Shown piece by piece: positions 16,546 to 25,020 of a DNA stretch of 45,051 bases; position 1 is the stretch's first letter, and each line of letters opens with the position of its first letter. The position numbers and the translations under genes were made by a program. The DNA is from Paracoccaceae bacterium (GTDB taxonomy: Bacteria > Pseudomonadota > Alphaproteobacteria > Rhodobacterales > Rhodobacteraceae), in the NCBI GenBank assembly GCA_028285485.1, contig JANQPC010000021.1:1-45051 (forward strand). The letters are read 5' to 3'. Under the pieces are notes generated by a model. The model had not been told where the DNA came from. It saw nothing but the letters and a program-made list of their open reading frames with translations, and ran no database searches.

Positions 16546-16558
16546 ATCCGGATTGGAC
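16546..16558. promoter_or_regulatory. Candidate operator, divergent promoter, copy 2
   Basis: ATCCGGATTGGAC fits the same GTCCA-N3-TGGAC pattern with two mismatches, both in the left half. Its centre is 20 bases from that of copy 1, about two helical turns, so two dimers could bind on the same face. Matches the palindrome before the fusion-regulator gene. Confidence 0.55.
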
Positions 16559-16637
16559 GCAATCCCGCTGTGGCCGGTTCTGCGCATGGGGCAGGCTTTT
16601 CCGAAACGGCATGATCCGTGTCTTGGGAGGAACAATT

Positions 16638-17447
16638 ATGGATACGCAACGGCTTACCGGTAAAAACGTTATGATCACCGGCGCCGCCCAGGGCATGGGC
16701 GCGGCAAATGCCAGGTACTTTGCGGCGCAAGGCGCGAATGTGTGCATCGGCGATGTCAATCTGGACGGCGTGACAGCGGTTGCGGATGAGATCAACGCGG
16801 CAGGCGGCGGCAAGGCCGTTGCGGTGAAGATGGATGTCACAAGCCGCGCCGACAATGCCGCCGCCGTTGCCGCAACCGTCGAGGCGTTCGGTTCCATCAA
16901 CGTGGCTCTTCTGAATGCCGGGGTGAACAAGCCCCGGATGTTCATGGATATCGATGAAGACAACTGGGATATGATCATGAACATCAACGCCAAGGGGGTG
17001 TTGCTGGGCATGCAGGAGGCCGCGCGCGCGATGATCGCGCAAGGCCCCATGGAGGATCACCCCTACAAGATCATTCCCGTGGGTTCGATCGTTTCGCGAA
17101 CCGCCTTTCTGGATGTGATTCCCTATAGCTGTTCGAAATATGCCGTGCTTGCGATGATCATCGGCGGGGCCAAGGCGCTCTGGGAACATAAGATCACCGT
17201 CAACGGCTATGGCCCCGGCGTTGTGCATACCGAGCTTTGGAAGCAGCTCGACAAGGATCTCGTCGATATCGGCATGTTTGAGAAAGAGGGCCAGTCGCTT
17301 GAGACGCTCCGCGAGAACATGATCCTGATGAAGAAGCTCTCGACCCCCGAAGACGTCATGGGAACGGCGGCGTTCCTCTGCTCGGACGAGAGCGATTACA
17401 TGACCGGCCAGCTTCTGATGATCGACGGCGGCATCGTCATGCAGTGA
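16638..17447 (+). CDS. Short-chain dehydrogenase/reductase
   Basis: NAD(P)-dependent alcohol/ketone oxidoreductase of the classical SDR family, 269 aa. GGGAGGAACAATT precedes the ATG at 16638. The cofactor motif TGAAQGMG lies at residues 14-21, NAG follows LL near residue 91, and the catalytic Ser and Tyr-x3-Lys are present (GSIVSRTAF and YSCSK). Aspartate at the end of strand 2 (CIGDVN) favours NAD over NADP. As first gene of an operon with thiamine-dependent E1 subunits and an aldehyde dehydrogenase, it could oxidise an imported hydroxy compound to the ketone that is then cleaved. The exact substrate is not readable. Confidence 0.9.
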   Translation: MDTQRLTGKNVMITGAAQGMGAANARYFAAQGANVCIGDVNLDGVTAVADEINAAGGGKAVAVKMDVTSRADNAAAVAATVEAFGSINVALLNAGVNKPRMFMDIDEDNWDMIMNINAKGVLLGMQEAARAMIAQGPMEDHPYKIIPVGSIVSRTAFLDVIPYSCSKYAVLAMIIGGAKALWEHKITVNGYGPGVVHTELWKQLDKDLVDIGMFEKEGQSLETLRENMILMKKLSTPEDVMGTAAFLCSDESDYMTGQLLMIDGGIVMQ

Positions 17448-17479
17448 TCCGGGGCCAACCCGGCCCTCCCATCCATTTC

Positions 17480-17498
17480 GGCGGCCTCCGGCGCCGCC
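17480..17498 (+). repeat. Intercistronic hairpin
   Basis: GGCGGC (17480-17485) and GCCGCC (17493-17498) pair around a 7-base loop in the 117-base gap between the dehydrogenase and the M24 gene. A second small stem, GGCCG/CGGCC, is at 17518-17531. No T-run follows either. Confidence 0.35.
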
Positions 17499-17564
17499 AG
17501 CAGACCGAACCGATGCGGGCCGGAAGCGGCCGTGCCCCGCCGGTTCATCGAAAGGACGATCAAC

Positions 17565-18860
17565 ATGGGTGCGCTTACGCCAAACGTACTGACCCCGCAG
17601 GATCTTGAGCCGAATTGGCGGTGGGAAAACCGGCTGCCGGCCTGGGGGCACACCTCGGTGGATTTCGAACGCCGGGTCGATCATGACCGCCTGCGCCGCT
17701 ATCGCCTGAGTCGCACGCGCGAGGCGTTGAAAGCCTCCAACGCCGGAACGCTTTTGCTCTTTGATGTCAATAACATCCGATACGTGTCGGCAACGAAGAT
17801 CGGGGAGTGGGAACGGGACAAGATGTGCCGTTTCTGCCTGCTCACGGGCGATGATAGCCCGTATGTTTGGGATTTTGGCTCTGCCGCCGTTCATCACCAG
17901 AAGTATTCCGATTGGCTGGAACCCGATCATTGCCTGGCCGGCGTTGTGGGCATGCGCGGGACCATCCCGCCCGAATTCGGGCTGATGCGGAAATACGCGA
18001 AGCGGATCGCCGAGCTGATCAAGAATGCGGGCATGTCGGATATGCCCGTGGGCGTTGATTACGCCGAGACAGCGATGTTCCACGCGCTGCAGGAAGAGGG
18101 GATCAACGTGGTGGATGGCCAGCAGATCATGCTGGCCGCGCGCGAGATCAAGAACTGGGATGAGATCCAGCTGCTGACCCAGGCGGCCAGCATGGTCGAT
18201 GGCGTTTACCACATGATCTACGAAGAGCTGAAACCCGGCGTGCGCGAAAACGATATCGTCGCGCTCTCCAACAAGATGCTCTACGAGATGGGGTCCGACG
18301 ATGTGGAGGCGATCAACGCGATCTCGGGCGAGCGCTGCAATCCGCACCCGCACAACTTCACCGACCGCTATTTCCGCCCGGGCGATCAGGCGTTCTTCGA
18401 TATCCTGCAAAGCTATCAGGGCTATCGCACCTGCTATTACCGAACGTTCAACATCGGGCGCGCCACGCCAGAGCAGAACGACGCCTACGTGAAATGCCGC
18501 GAATGGCTGGATGCGGCGATCCAGATGATCAAGCCGGGCGTTTCCACCGATCGGGTGGCCGCGGTCTGGCCAACGGCGGAAAGCCTCGGCTTTCCGAATG
18601 AAGATGCGGCCTTCGGGCTTCAGTTCGGCCACGGGCTGGGCCTTGCGCTGCATGAGCGGCCGATCATCAGCCGTGCCGTCAGCCTGGATCACCCGATGGA
18701 GATCCAGACAGGCATGGTGTTCGCGCTCGAAACCTACTGCCCCGCGGCAGATGGGTATTCCGCGGCGCGTATCGAGGAGGAGGTGGTGGTAACCGATACC
18801 GGTTGCGAAGTGATCAGCCTTTTCCCCGCCGAAGAGCTGCCCATTGCGAACCGTTACTGA
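17565..18860 (+). CDS. M24 (pita-bread fold) hydrolase-like protein with an altered metal site
   Basis: 431 aa, starting at MGALTPN (GAAAGGA upstream) rather than the ATG at 17532. The N-terminal creatinase/prolidase domain (about 40-195) contains LLLFDVNNIRYVS; the C-terminal M24 domain (about 200-425) carries the catalytic core. Of the five metal ligands, D279, H356 (FGHGLG), E389 (FALET) and E404 (ARIEEE) are present, but the second Asp, 11 residues after the first, is Cys290 (GYRTCYYRTF). H363 of the LHE motif is kept. M24 proteins include aminopeptidases, creatinase and the DMSP lyase DddP, so peptidase activity should not be assumed. In this operon a small-molecule hydrolase or lyase role is more likely. 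Confidence 0.85.
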   Translation: MGALTPNVLTPQDLEPNWRWENRLPAWGHTSVDFERRVDHDRLRRYRLSRTREALKASNAGTLLLFDVNNIRYVSATKIGEWERDKMCRFCLLTGDDSPYVWDFGSAAVHHQKYSDWLEPDHCLAGVVGMRGTIPPEFGLMRKYAKRIAELIKNAGMSDMPVGVDYAETAMFHALQEEGINVVDGQQIMLAAREIKNWDEIQLLTQAASMVDGVYHMIYEELKPGVRENDIVALSNKMLYEMGSDDVEAINAISGERCNPHPHNFTDRYFRPGDQAFFDILQSYQGYRTCYYRTFNIGRATPEQNDAYVKCREWLDAAIQMIKPGVSTDRVAAVWPTAESLGFPNEDAAFGLQFGHGLGLALHERPIISRAVSLDHPMEIQTGMVFALETYCPAADGYSAARIEEEVVVTDTGCEVISLFPAEELPIANRY

Positions 18861-18890
18861 GACCTCTCGCCAGAGAGGATCGGAGAGAAG

Positions 18891-19877
18891 ATGACCGCCG
18901 CGCCGAAGCAAAACGCCGAAGATTACCTGCGGATGTACCGCCAGATGGTGAAGATCCGCACCTTCGAGGATAACGCCAACCAGCTTTACCTCGACGCCAA
19001 GATGCCCGGCCTGACGCACATGTATTCCGGCGAAGAGGCGGTGGCCGTGGGGATCTGCGAGGCTTTGGAGGTGACCGACAAGATCACCTCCACCCACCGC
19101 GGCCACGGCCATTGCGTGGCCAAGGGCGCCGCGTTCAAGGAGATGTTCTGCGAGCTTTTGGGCAAGGAAGAGGGCTATTGCCGCGGCAAGGGCGGTTCGA
19201 TGCATATCGCCGATCAGCTCAACGGCAATCTCGGCGCTAACGCGATCGTCGGCGGCTCCATGGGCATCGCGACAGGATCGGCGCTGCGGGCAAAGATGCT
19301 GGGGCAATCGGATGTGACCGTTTGCTTCTTCGGGGATGGCGCAACCGCTCAGGGGCTGATGTACGAGGTCATGAACATGGCCGCGCTCTGGAAGCTGCCA
19401 GTGATCTATGCCTGTGAAAACAATGGGTATTCTGAATACACGCGTACCGACGAGATTGCCGCGGGGGAGATTACCGCGCGGGCGGACGCTTTTGGGATCG
19501 AGGCGTTCCGGGTGGATGGGCAGGATGTTCTGGCCGTCAATGCGTTGACCCGCGATCTTGTGGCGCGCTGCCGAAAGGGCGATGGCCCGTTCTTCGTGGA
19601 ATTGGAGACCTATCGCTACCATGGCCACCATGTGGGCGACATCAGCCGAACCTATTACCGATCGAAGGAAGAAGAGGCCGATTGGAAGGCAAATCGCGAT
19701 CCGATCACGCTGTTCGCGGATTGGCTGGTAAACGAGGGCGTCGCAACCAAGGCCGAACTTGAGGCGCTTTCAGAAGCGATCAGGGCGGAAGCGGCCGAGG
19801 CCGTGGCCTATGCGCTGGAGGCGCCGTACCCGGACGGATCCGAGGTTTCCATGCACGTCTATCTCGAGGCGTCGTGA
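18891..19877 (+). CDS. Thiamine-dependent dehydrogenase E1 alpha subunit (acetoin/pyruvate type)
   Basis: Alpha subunit of a 2-oxoacid or acetoin dehydrogenase E1, which cleaves next to a carbonyl using thiamine diphosphate and loads the acyl group on lipoate. 328 aa, GGAGAGAAG before the ATG. The thiamine-binding motif runs from GDGATAQG to ENN about 30 residues later. GHCVAKGA and RGKGGSMHIAD are family landmarks. It overlaps the beta-subunit gene (stop and start share one base, TGATG). With an SDR before it and an aldehyde dehydrogenase after it, acetoin-type C-C cleavage giving acyl-CoA plus an aldehyde is the best fit, but pyruvate cannot be excluded. Confidence 0.9.
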   Translation: MTAAPKQNAEDYLRMYRQMVKIRTFEDNANQLYLDAKMPGLTHMYSGEEAVAVGICEALEVTDKITSTHRGHGHCVAKGAAFKEMFCELLGKEEGYCRGKGGSMHIADQLNGNLGANAIVGGSMGIATGSALRAKMLGQSDVTVCFFGDGATAQGLMYEVMNMAALWKLPVIYACENNGYSEYTRTDEIAAGEITARADAFGIEAFRVDGQDVLAVNALTRDLVARCRKGDGPFFVELETYRYHGHHVGDISRTYYRSKEEEADWKANRDPITLFADWLVNEGVATKAELEALSEAIRAEAAEAVAYALEAPYPDGSEVSMHVYLEAS

Positions 19878-20872
19878 TGCGGAGCATTACCCTCAGCCAG
19901 GCCGTGAACGAGGCCATCGCCGAAGAGATGCGGCGCGATGAGACCGTTTTCCTGATCGGCGAAGATGTGGCCGAGGCGGGCACGCCGTTTAAGGTAACCT
20001 CGGGGCTTGTTGAGGAGTTCGGCACGGGGCGCGTGATCGACACGCCGATTGCAGAGCCGGGCTTTACAGGGCTGGCGGTGGGCGCGGCGATGACGGGCGC
20101 GCGCCCGATCGTTGATCTGATGTTTGGCGATTTTCTCTTCCTCGTCATGGATCAGCTCTGCAATCAGGCCGCCAAGGCGCATTACATGTCGGGCGGAAAG
20201 CTGAATGTGCCGATGGTGCTGCGCACCAATCTTGGGGCGACCCGCCGGTCTGCCGCCCAGCACAGCCAATCGCTTCACGCACTTGTCGCCCATATTCCGG
20301 GCCTGAAGGTTGCGATGCCGTCTTCGGCCTATGAGGCGAAGGGGCTGATGAAAACGGCGATCCGCGATAACAACCCGGTCGTCATCTTCGAAGACAAGCT
20401 GATGTATCAGGATAAGGCGCCGGTGCCGGAGGGGGAATTCCTGATCCCCTTCGGCGAGGCGAATATCCTGCGCGAAGGCCGCGATGTAACGCTGATCGGA
20501 ACCTCCTCCATGCGGCAGGTCTGCGAGGCAGCCGCGGAGATGCTGGCCGGGGATGGGATCAGCGCCGAGGTTATCGATCCGCGCACGATTGTGCCGCTTG
20601 ATGAAGCCACGATCCTCGAAAGCGTTAAGAAGACGTCGCGCGCCATCGTTGTTGATGAAGGGCACCAGAATTTCGGGACAACGGCGGAGATCGCCGCGCG
20701 GATCAGCGAGAAGGCGTTCTACCATCTCGACGCGCCGGTCATCCGCATGGGGGCGATGGATGTGCCCGTGCCCTTCAGCCCCGCCTTGGAGGATCTGACG
20801 GTTCCGACCCCGGAAAAGGTGGCCGAGACCGCGCGCAGGATCGTGGCCGGGGAGCTGATACATGCCCTGTGA
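19877..20872 (+). CDS. Thiamine-dependent dehydrogenase E1 beta subunit
   Basis: Beta subunit completing the E1 heterotetramer; 331 aa from the ATG at 19877, which overlaps the alpha stop. A GTG at 19874 is in frame and is a less likely start. Conserved landmarks: EDVAEAGTPFKVT near residue 30, RVIDTPIAEPGFTGLAVGAA, and the C-terminal transketolase domain with VIDPRTIVPLD and VVDEGHQNFG. The gene overlaps the lipoyl-protein gene by 11 bases. No sign of truncation. Confidence 0.92.
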   Translation: MRSITLSQAVNEAIAEEMRRDETVFLIGEDVAEAGTPFKVTSGLVEEFGTGRVIDTPIAEPGFTGLAVGAAMTGARPIVDLMFGDFLFLVMDQLCNQAAKAHYMSGGKLNVPMVLRTNLGATRRSAAQHSQSLHALVAHIPGLKVAMPSSAYEAKGLMKTAIRDNNPVVIFEDKLMYQDKAPVPEGEFLIPFGEANILREGRDVTLIGTSSMRQVCEAAAEMLAGDGISAEVIDPRTIVPLDEATILESVKKTSRAIVVDEGHQNFGTTAEIAARISEKAFYHLDAPVIRMGAMDVPVPFSPALEDLTVPTPEKVAETARRIVAGELIHAL

Positions 20873-21800
20873 AGTGAAGATGCCGCAGCTGGGGATGAAC
20901 CAGGACAGCGCCGTGATCGTCAATTGGCTCAAGGCCGCAGGCGAGAAGGTTGCGGCAGGCGAAGCGATCTTCGAGGTGGAGACCGATAAGGCAACGGTTG
21001 AAGTTGAGGCGGCGGCGGATGGGTTTCTGGCGGGCATCCGGGCGCCGGAAGGCGCGGATGTGCCAGTTGGCGATGTGATCGCGATGATCGTCGATCGCGA
21101 GGCCGAGGTGGGGGAGCATGAGAGCGCAGCGACCGCGCCCGACGGGTCTGCGGAGGCGCCACCGACCCCGCCAGCGCCCGTACCGAGCCCGGCGCCCGAA
21201 CCGAATGAGGCCGAGGTCGCAGCCCCGCCCAAGACCGTTCCTCCCGCGATTGCGGCGGGCAGGATCTTGGCCTCACCCCTGGCAAAGCGCGTTGCCTCCG
21301 AGCAGGGCATCGATCTTGCAGCCCTTCGGGCCAGCGGCGTTTCGGAGCCGATCCATGCCCGCGATCTGGCGCGGGCGCCTGCGGGCGGGCATTCCGTTCT
21401 TTCCGCAAGGGTGGAGGGCGGCGCCTTGGCCGCGCTTTTGGAGCGTTCCGAGGGCGCGAGCCGCACGGCGCTTTTTGCCGCCTTTGCCGCCTCCGCCTGG
21501 CGCGCGGTGGTAGAGGACGCCGCGGTCAGCATTGCTATCCGGGGCCTTGACGGATCGATCACCCCTTACCCCGCGGATGCCGGGGCCGATGCCGCGCTCT
21601 CTCTCATCGATCTGTGCGACACGCGCCTGGGTTCTTTCGCCCCGGCGGGTGGTACGCCCGCCCTGGCCGCCGCCCGCGAGGGCGATGCCTTCCTACTGAC
21701 GCTCTCTTTCAACGAGGGCCGCCTGCCGTTTCCAACCGCAGCCGCCCTTCTCGATGCCATTGCGGCCCGGGTTGAAGACCCGATCCGCCAGCTTCTTTGA
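20862..21800 (+). CDS. E2-like lipoyl-carrier protein with a degenerate catalytic domain
   Basis: 312 aa. Residues 1-78 form a lipoyl domain with the attachment lysine in ETDKATVEVEA (K43). A Pro/Ala-rich linker follows (about 85-130), then a peripheral-subunit-binding domain (135-170, ILASPLAKRVASEQGIDL). The last about 140 residues resemble the end of an E2 acyltransferase but are much shorter, and the active-site DHRxxDG motif is replaced by FNEGRLPF (283-290): no catalytic His or Asp. It should carry the acyl group and dock E1 or E3, but cannot transfer to CoA by itself. A separate catalytic E2 lies two genes downstream (23246). No E3 gene is in the window. Confidence 0.85.
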   Translation: MPCEVKMPQLGMNQDSAVIVNWLKAAGEKVAAGEAIFEVETDKATVEVEAAADGFLAGIRAPEGADVPVGDVIAMIVDREAEVGEHESAATAPDGSAEAPPTPPAPVPSPAPEPNEAEVAAPPKTVPPAIAAGRILASPLAKRVASEQGIDLAALRASGVSEPIHARDLARAPAGGHSVLSARVEGGALAALLERSEGASRTALFAAFAASAWRAVVEDAAVSIAIRGLDGSITPYPADAGADAALSLIDLCDTRLGSFAPAGGTPALAAAREGDAFLLTLSFNEGRLPFPTAAALLDAIAARVEDPIRQLL

Positions 21801-21807
21801 GGCCCCG

Positions 21808-23244
21808 ATGACCCGCTTCAAAACCCAGCTTTATATTAATGGCCAGTGGCGGGATGCATCGGATGGCGGCACCTTTGACGTGCTGAACCCCGCCGACGAA
21901 ACGGTGCTGGCCACCGTGGCCTCTGGAACCGTTGAAGATGCTCTGGCCTGCCTCGATGCCGCGGAAGCCGCGTTCGGGCCCTGGGCCGCGCGGAGCCCGC
22001 GGGAACGTGGGGAGGTGCTGCGCCGGGCCTACGATCTTTTCATGGATCGGATCGAAGAAATCGCCCGCCTCATCACGCTGGAAAACGGCAAGGCAGGCGG
22101 CGATGCCATGGGGGAGGCGAAGTACGCCGCCGAATTCTTCCGCTGGTATGCCGAAGAGGCCGTGCGCTCGGACGGGTATCTTGGCATGGCCCCGGCCTCT
22201 GGCGCGCGCCTCATGGTGCATCAGAAACCAGCCGGGATCGCGGTGCTGGTAACGCCCTGGAACTACCCTGCCGCCATGGGCACGCGAAAGATCGGCCCGG
22301 CGCTGGCCGCCGGTTGCCCGGTGGTGATCAAGCCTGCGTCGGAAACCCCGCTAACCATGCTGGCCCTGATGCCGATCCTCGAAGAAGCGGGGGTTCCGCC
22401 GGGGCTGGTGAATGTTCTGCCCTCGCGCGCCTCGGGCGCCGTAGTGGGCGCCATGCTGGCCGATGCGCGAACCCGCGTTGTCAGTTTCACCGGCTCTACC
22501 GAAGTAGGGCGCAAGCTGCTGCACGCGGCGGCGGATAATGTGATCAAACCGGCGATGGAACTCGGCGGCAACGCGCCCTTCATCGTCTGCAAGGATGCAG
22601 ATATCGAGGCTGCGGCAGAGGGGCTCATGGTTGCCAAGATGCGCAATCTTGGCGAGGCCTGCACCGCCGCGAACCGGATCTACGTGCACCAGGATGTCGA
22701 GAAGCCCTTCGTGCAGTCCTTCGTGGCCAAGATGGCCGCGCTCAAGATGGGCAATGGCATCGAGGACGGGATCGATGTTGGCCCCCTGGTCAACGCCGAA
22801 ACCCGCGACAAGGTTGAATTTTTCGTCCGCGACGCCGTTGACAAGGGGGCCGCGCTGGAGCTTGGCGGGGTGCGCCCGAATGGGGCGGGTTATTTCTTCC
22901 CGCCCACCGTGCTCACCCATGTGCCCGACACGGCGGAGTGCCTGCGCGATGAAATCTTTGGCCCCGTCGCGGCCATCCAAACCTTCTTGGATGAGGAGGA
23001 TGTGATCCGCCGCGCCAATGATACCGAATATGGGCTGGTGGCCTATGTCTATTGCGGTGACATGCGCCGCGGCATGGCCCTCGCAGAGCGCCTGGAGTTT
23101 GGCATGATCGGCCTGAACCGTGGCTTGGTGTCCGACCCGGCAGCGCCCTTTGGCGGCGTCAAGCAATCGGGGCTTGGCCGCGAGGGTGGGAAGGATGGCC
23201 TGCTGGAGTTTCAGGAAACACAGTACATCTCTGCCGAGTGGTGA
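21808..23244 (+). CDS. NAD(P)-dependent aldehyde dehydrogenase (succinate-semialdehyde type)
   Basis: Oxidises an aldehyde to its acid; 478 aa from MTRFKTQLYING, seven bases after the lipoyl-protein stop. The frame stays open upstream to 21754 but overlaps that gene. Hallmarks: LLVTPWNYP-like VLVTPWNYPAAMG, cofactor FTGSTEVGRKL, the catalytic Glu in MELGGNAPFIV, the nucleophile Cys in NLGEACTAANR, and EIFGPVAA. Closest by eye to GabD-type enzymes, though substrate cannot be fixed. In this operon it would remove the aldehyde released by E1/E2 cleavage. Confidence 0.92.
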   Translation: MTRFKTQLYINGQWRDASDGGTFDVLNPADETVLATVASGTVEDALACLDAAEAAFGPWAARSPRERGEVLRRAYDLFMDRIEEIARLITLENGKAGGDAMGEAKYAAEFFRWYAEEAVRSDGYLGMAPASGARLMVHQKPAGIAVLVTPWNYPAAMGTRKIGPALAAGCPVVIKPASETPLTMLALMPILEEAGVPPGLVNVLPSRASGAVVGAMLADARTRVVSFTGSTEVGRKLLHAAADNVIKPAMELGGNAPFIVCKDADIEAAAEGLMVAKMRNLGEACTAANRIYVHQDVEKPFVQSFVAKMAALKMGNGIEDGIDVGPLVNAETRDKVEFFVRDAVDKGAALELGGVRPNGAGYFFPPTVLTHVPDTAECLRDEIFGPVAAIQTFLDEEDVIRRANDTEYGLVAYVYCGDMRRGMALAERLEFGMIGLNRGLVSDPAAPFGGVKQSGLGREGGKDGLLEFQETQYISAEW

Positions 23245-23245
23245 G

Positions 23246-24145
23246 ATGGGCGCCATAGCCAGTCCCTCTGTCCGAAAGCTGGCTGCCGCGCGCGGCATCG
23301 ATATCGATGCGCTGGCAGAGAGGCTCGGGCGCGAAACGATTGCGCGCGAAGATCTGGTTGGCCCGCCGGGGCAAAGCGGCATCCCGGCCGGCCAGGGCAC
23401 AGCCTACTGGAATGTCGATCACACCGAGTGGGGGCCGATCCGAACCGAACCGCTGAGCCGCATCGCTACGGTAGCATCGGCAAATCTGACCGCTGCGCAG
23501 CAGATGATCCCCGCTGTCACACACCATGACAGCGCCGATCTGACCCGGATCGAGGCGACGCGGCGGGCACTGAAAGCCGAGGGCATGCGTATAACGGCGC
23601 TGGCCTTTCACGCGGCTGTCTTGGCGCGATGCCTCAGGGAGGTTCCGCGTTTCAACGCCTCGCTCTCTGCCGATGGTAACGCGCTGATCCTGAAGGATTA
23701 CGTGCATATCGGGATTGCGGTGGATACGCCCCATGGCCTTGCTGTGCCCGTTGTGCGGAATGCCGATCGGATGCGCGTTGCCGCGTTGGGCGATGCAATC
23801 GGCGATCTTGCAGCGCGTGCCCGGGCACGAAAGCTGCGGCCAGCGGAGATGGGCGGGGCATCGATGACGATCACCAATCTCGGTGGCATCGGCGGCGAGG
23901 GCTTCACCCCCATCGTCAACCCGCCGGAAGTTGCGATTTTGGGAATATCCTCGCAGGAGGTTCGCCCGGTCTGGGATGGCGCCGCGTTCCAGCCAAGGCC
24001 AATGGTTCCGCTTGACCTCTCCTATGATCATCGCGTGGTCAATGGCGCGGATGCGGCACGGTTTCTGCGGCGCTATTGCGCGCTGATCCGTGATCCGGAC
24101 GCGCTGTTGATGTTGGGGCCAGGCGCTGGTTCCCCGCCTGCATGA
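23246..24145 (+). CDS. E2 acyltransferase catalytic component lacking a lipoyl domain
   Basis: 299 aa, starting at the ATG two bases after the aldehyde dehydrogenase stop. It begins directly with a peripheral-subunit-binding domain (residues 5-38, ASPSVRKLAAARGIDIDAL) and continues as a full-length E2 catalytic domain (about 65-290) ending in DHRVVNG (261-267), with catalytic H262; the usual Asp is Asn266, which some active E2s also have. NLGGIGGEGFTPIVNPP is the conserved core stretch. There is no lipoyl domain, so it must accept acyl groups from the lipoyl protein at 20862. Last gene of the plus operon, converging on the BKACE gene. Confidence 0.88.
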   Translation: MGAIASPSVRKLAAARGIDIDALAERLGRETIAREDLVGPPGQSGIPAGQGTAYWNVDHTEWGPIRTEPLSRIATVASANLTAAQQMIPAVTHHDSADLTRIEATRRALKAEGMRITALAFHAAVLARCLREVPRFNASLSADGNALILKDYVHIGIAVDTPHGLAVPVVRNADRMRVAALGDAIGDLAARARARKLRPAEMGGASMTITNLGGIGGEGFTPIVNPPEVAILGISSQEVRPVWDGAAFQPRPMVPLDLSYDHRVVNGADAARFLRRYCALIRDPDALLMLGPGAGSPPA

Positions 24146-24201
24146 TGCCGCGCGCGCCATGGCAGGCCGTGTTTCGCCCGGGGGCTAGGCCGCGCGCGGC
24201 A
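24146..24201. repeat. Long-range GC inverted repeat at a convergent gene junction
   Basis: TGCCGCGCGCG (24146-24156) and CGCGCGCGGCA (24191-24201) are perfect 11-bp inverted arms separated by 34 bases, exactly spanning the gap between the E2 stop and the last codons of the convergent BKACE gene. It could form a bidirectional transcription barrier. There is no T-run on either side. Confidence 0.4.
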
Positions 24202-25020
24202 GCCCCAGGATGGCCCGCGCGGATTGCCAATCCGCGACAGGGCGCTCGTACTTTTCACACAGCGCCACAGCCCGGCGGACCAGCGCGGCATTTGACGGTG
24301 CAAGGGTGTGCCGATCCAGCCTGACGTTATCCTCAAGGCCCGTGCGGGTATGCCCGCCCGCCGAGATGGCCCATTCGTTGAGCACGATCTGGTTTGCCCC
24401 GATCCCGGCAGCGCACCACTGCGCCGACGGCAGGCGGCTGCGCAAGATTTCCACATAGAAATCAAATACCTGACGATCCGCGGGCATGGCGTTCTTCACC
24501 CCCATGACGAACTGAACGTAAAGCGGCCCCGGGCCCAGCGCCCCGGCTTCATGCATGCTGATCGCCTTCAGGATGTGGCTGAGATCGAATGCCTCGATCT
24601 CGGGCTTCACCTTGCGGCTGCGCATTTCGGCGGCAAGCCAATCCACAAGATCCGGCGGGTTTTCATAGACCCTGCTTGGAAAGTTGTTTGAGCCAACCGA
24701 GAGCGAGGCCATGTCTGGCCCCAGCGGCAGCATACCGCCCCGCTGGTGCCCGGCGCCGGAACGCCCGCCGGTGGAGAATTGAACGATCATCCCGGGGCAG
24801 TGAGTCTTCAGGCCCTCAAGCAACCGGGCAAAGCGCTCCGGATCCGATGATGGGCTCTGATCCTCCTGGCGTACATGCGCATGAACGATGCTTGCGCCGG
24901 CCTCGAACGCCTCCTGCGTACTCTCGATCTGTTCTTCAACCGAGATCGGCACCGCCGGATTGTTCGCCTTACGCGGCAGGGATCCGGTGATTGCCACGCA
25001 GATGATGCAAGGGTCGCCCA

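Noticed and set aside
16485-19631. A 1048-codon open frame on the minus strand opposite the dehydrogenase, M24 and E1 alpha genes
   Set aside because: It is antisense to three genes with clear family motifs, spans the gaps between them, and its translation is His/Arg-rich with no domain. Long antisense frames are expected in GC-rich DNA with biased third positions.
19859-21562. A 567-codon minus-strand frame opposite E1 beta and the lipoyl protein
   Set aside because: Low-complexity Ala/Ser/Arg composition and complete overlap with well-supported plus-strand genes.
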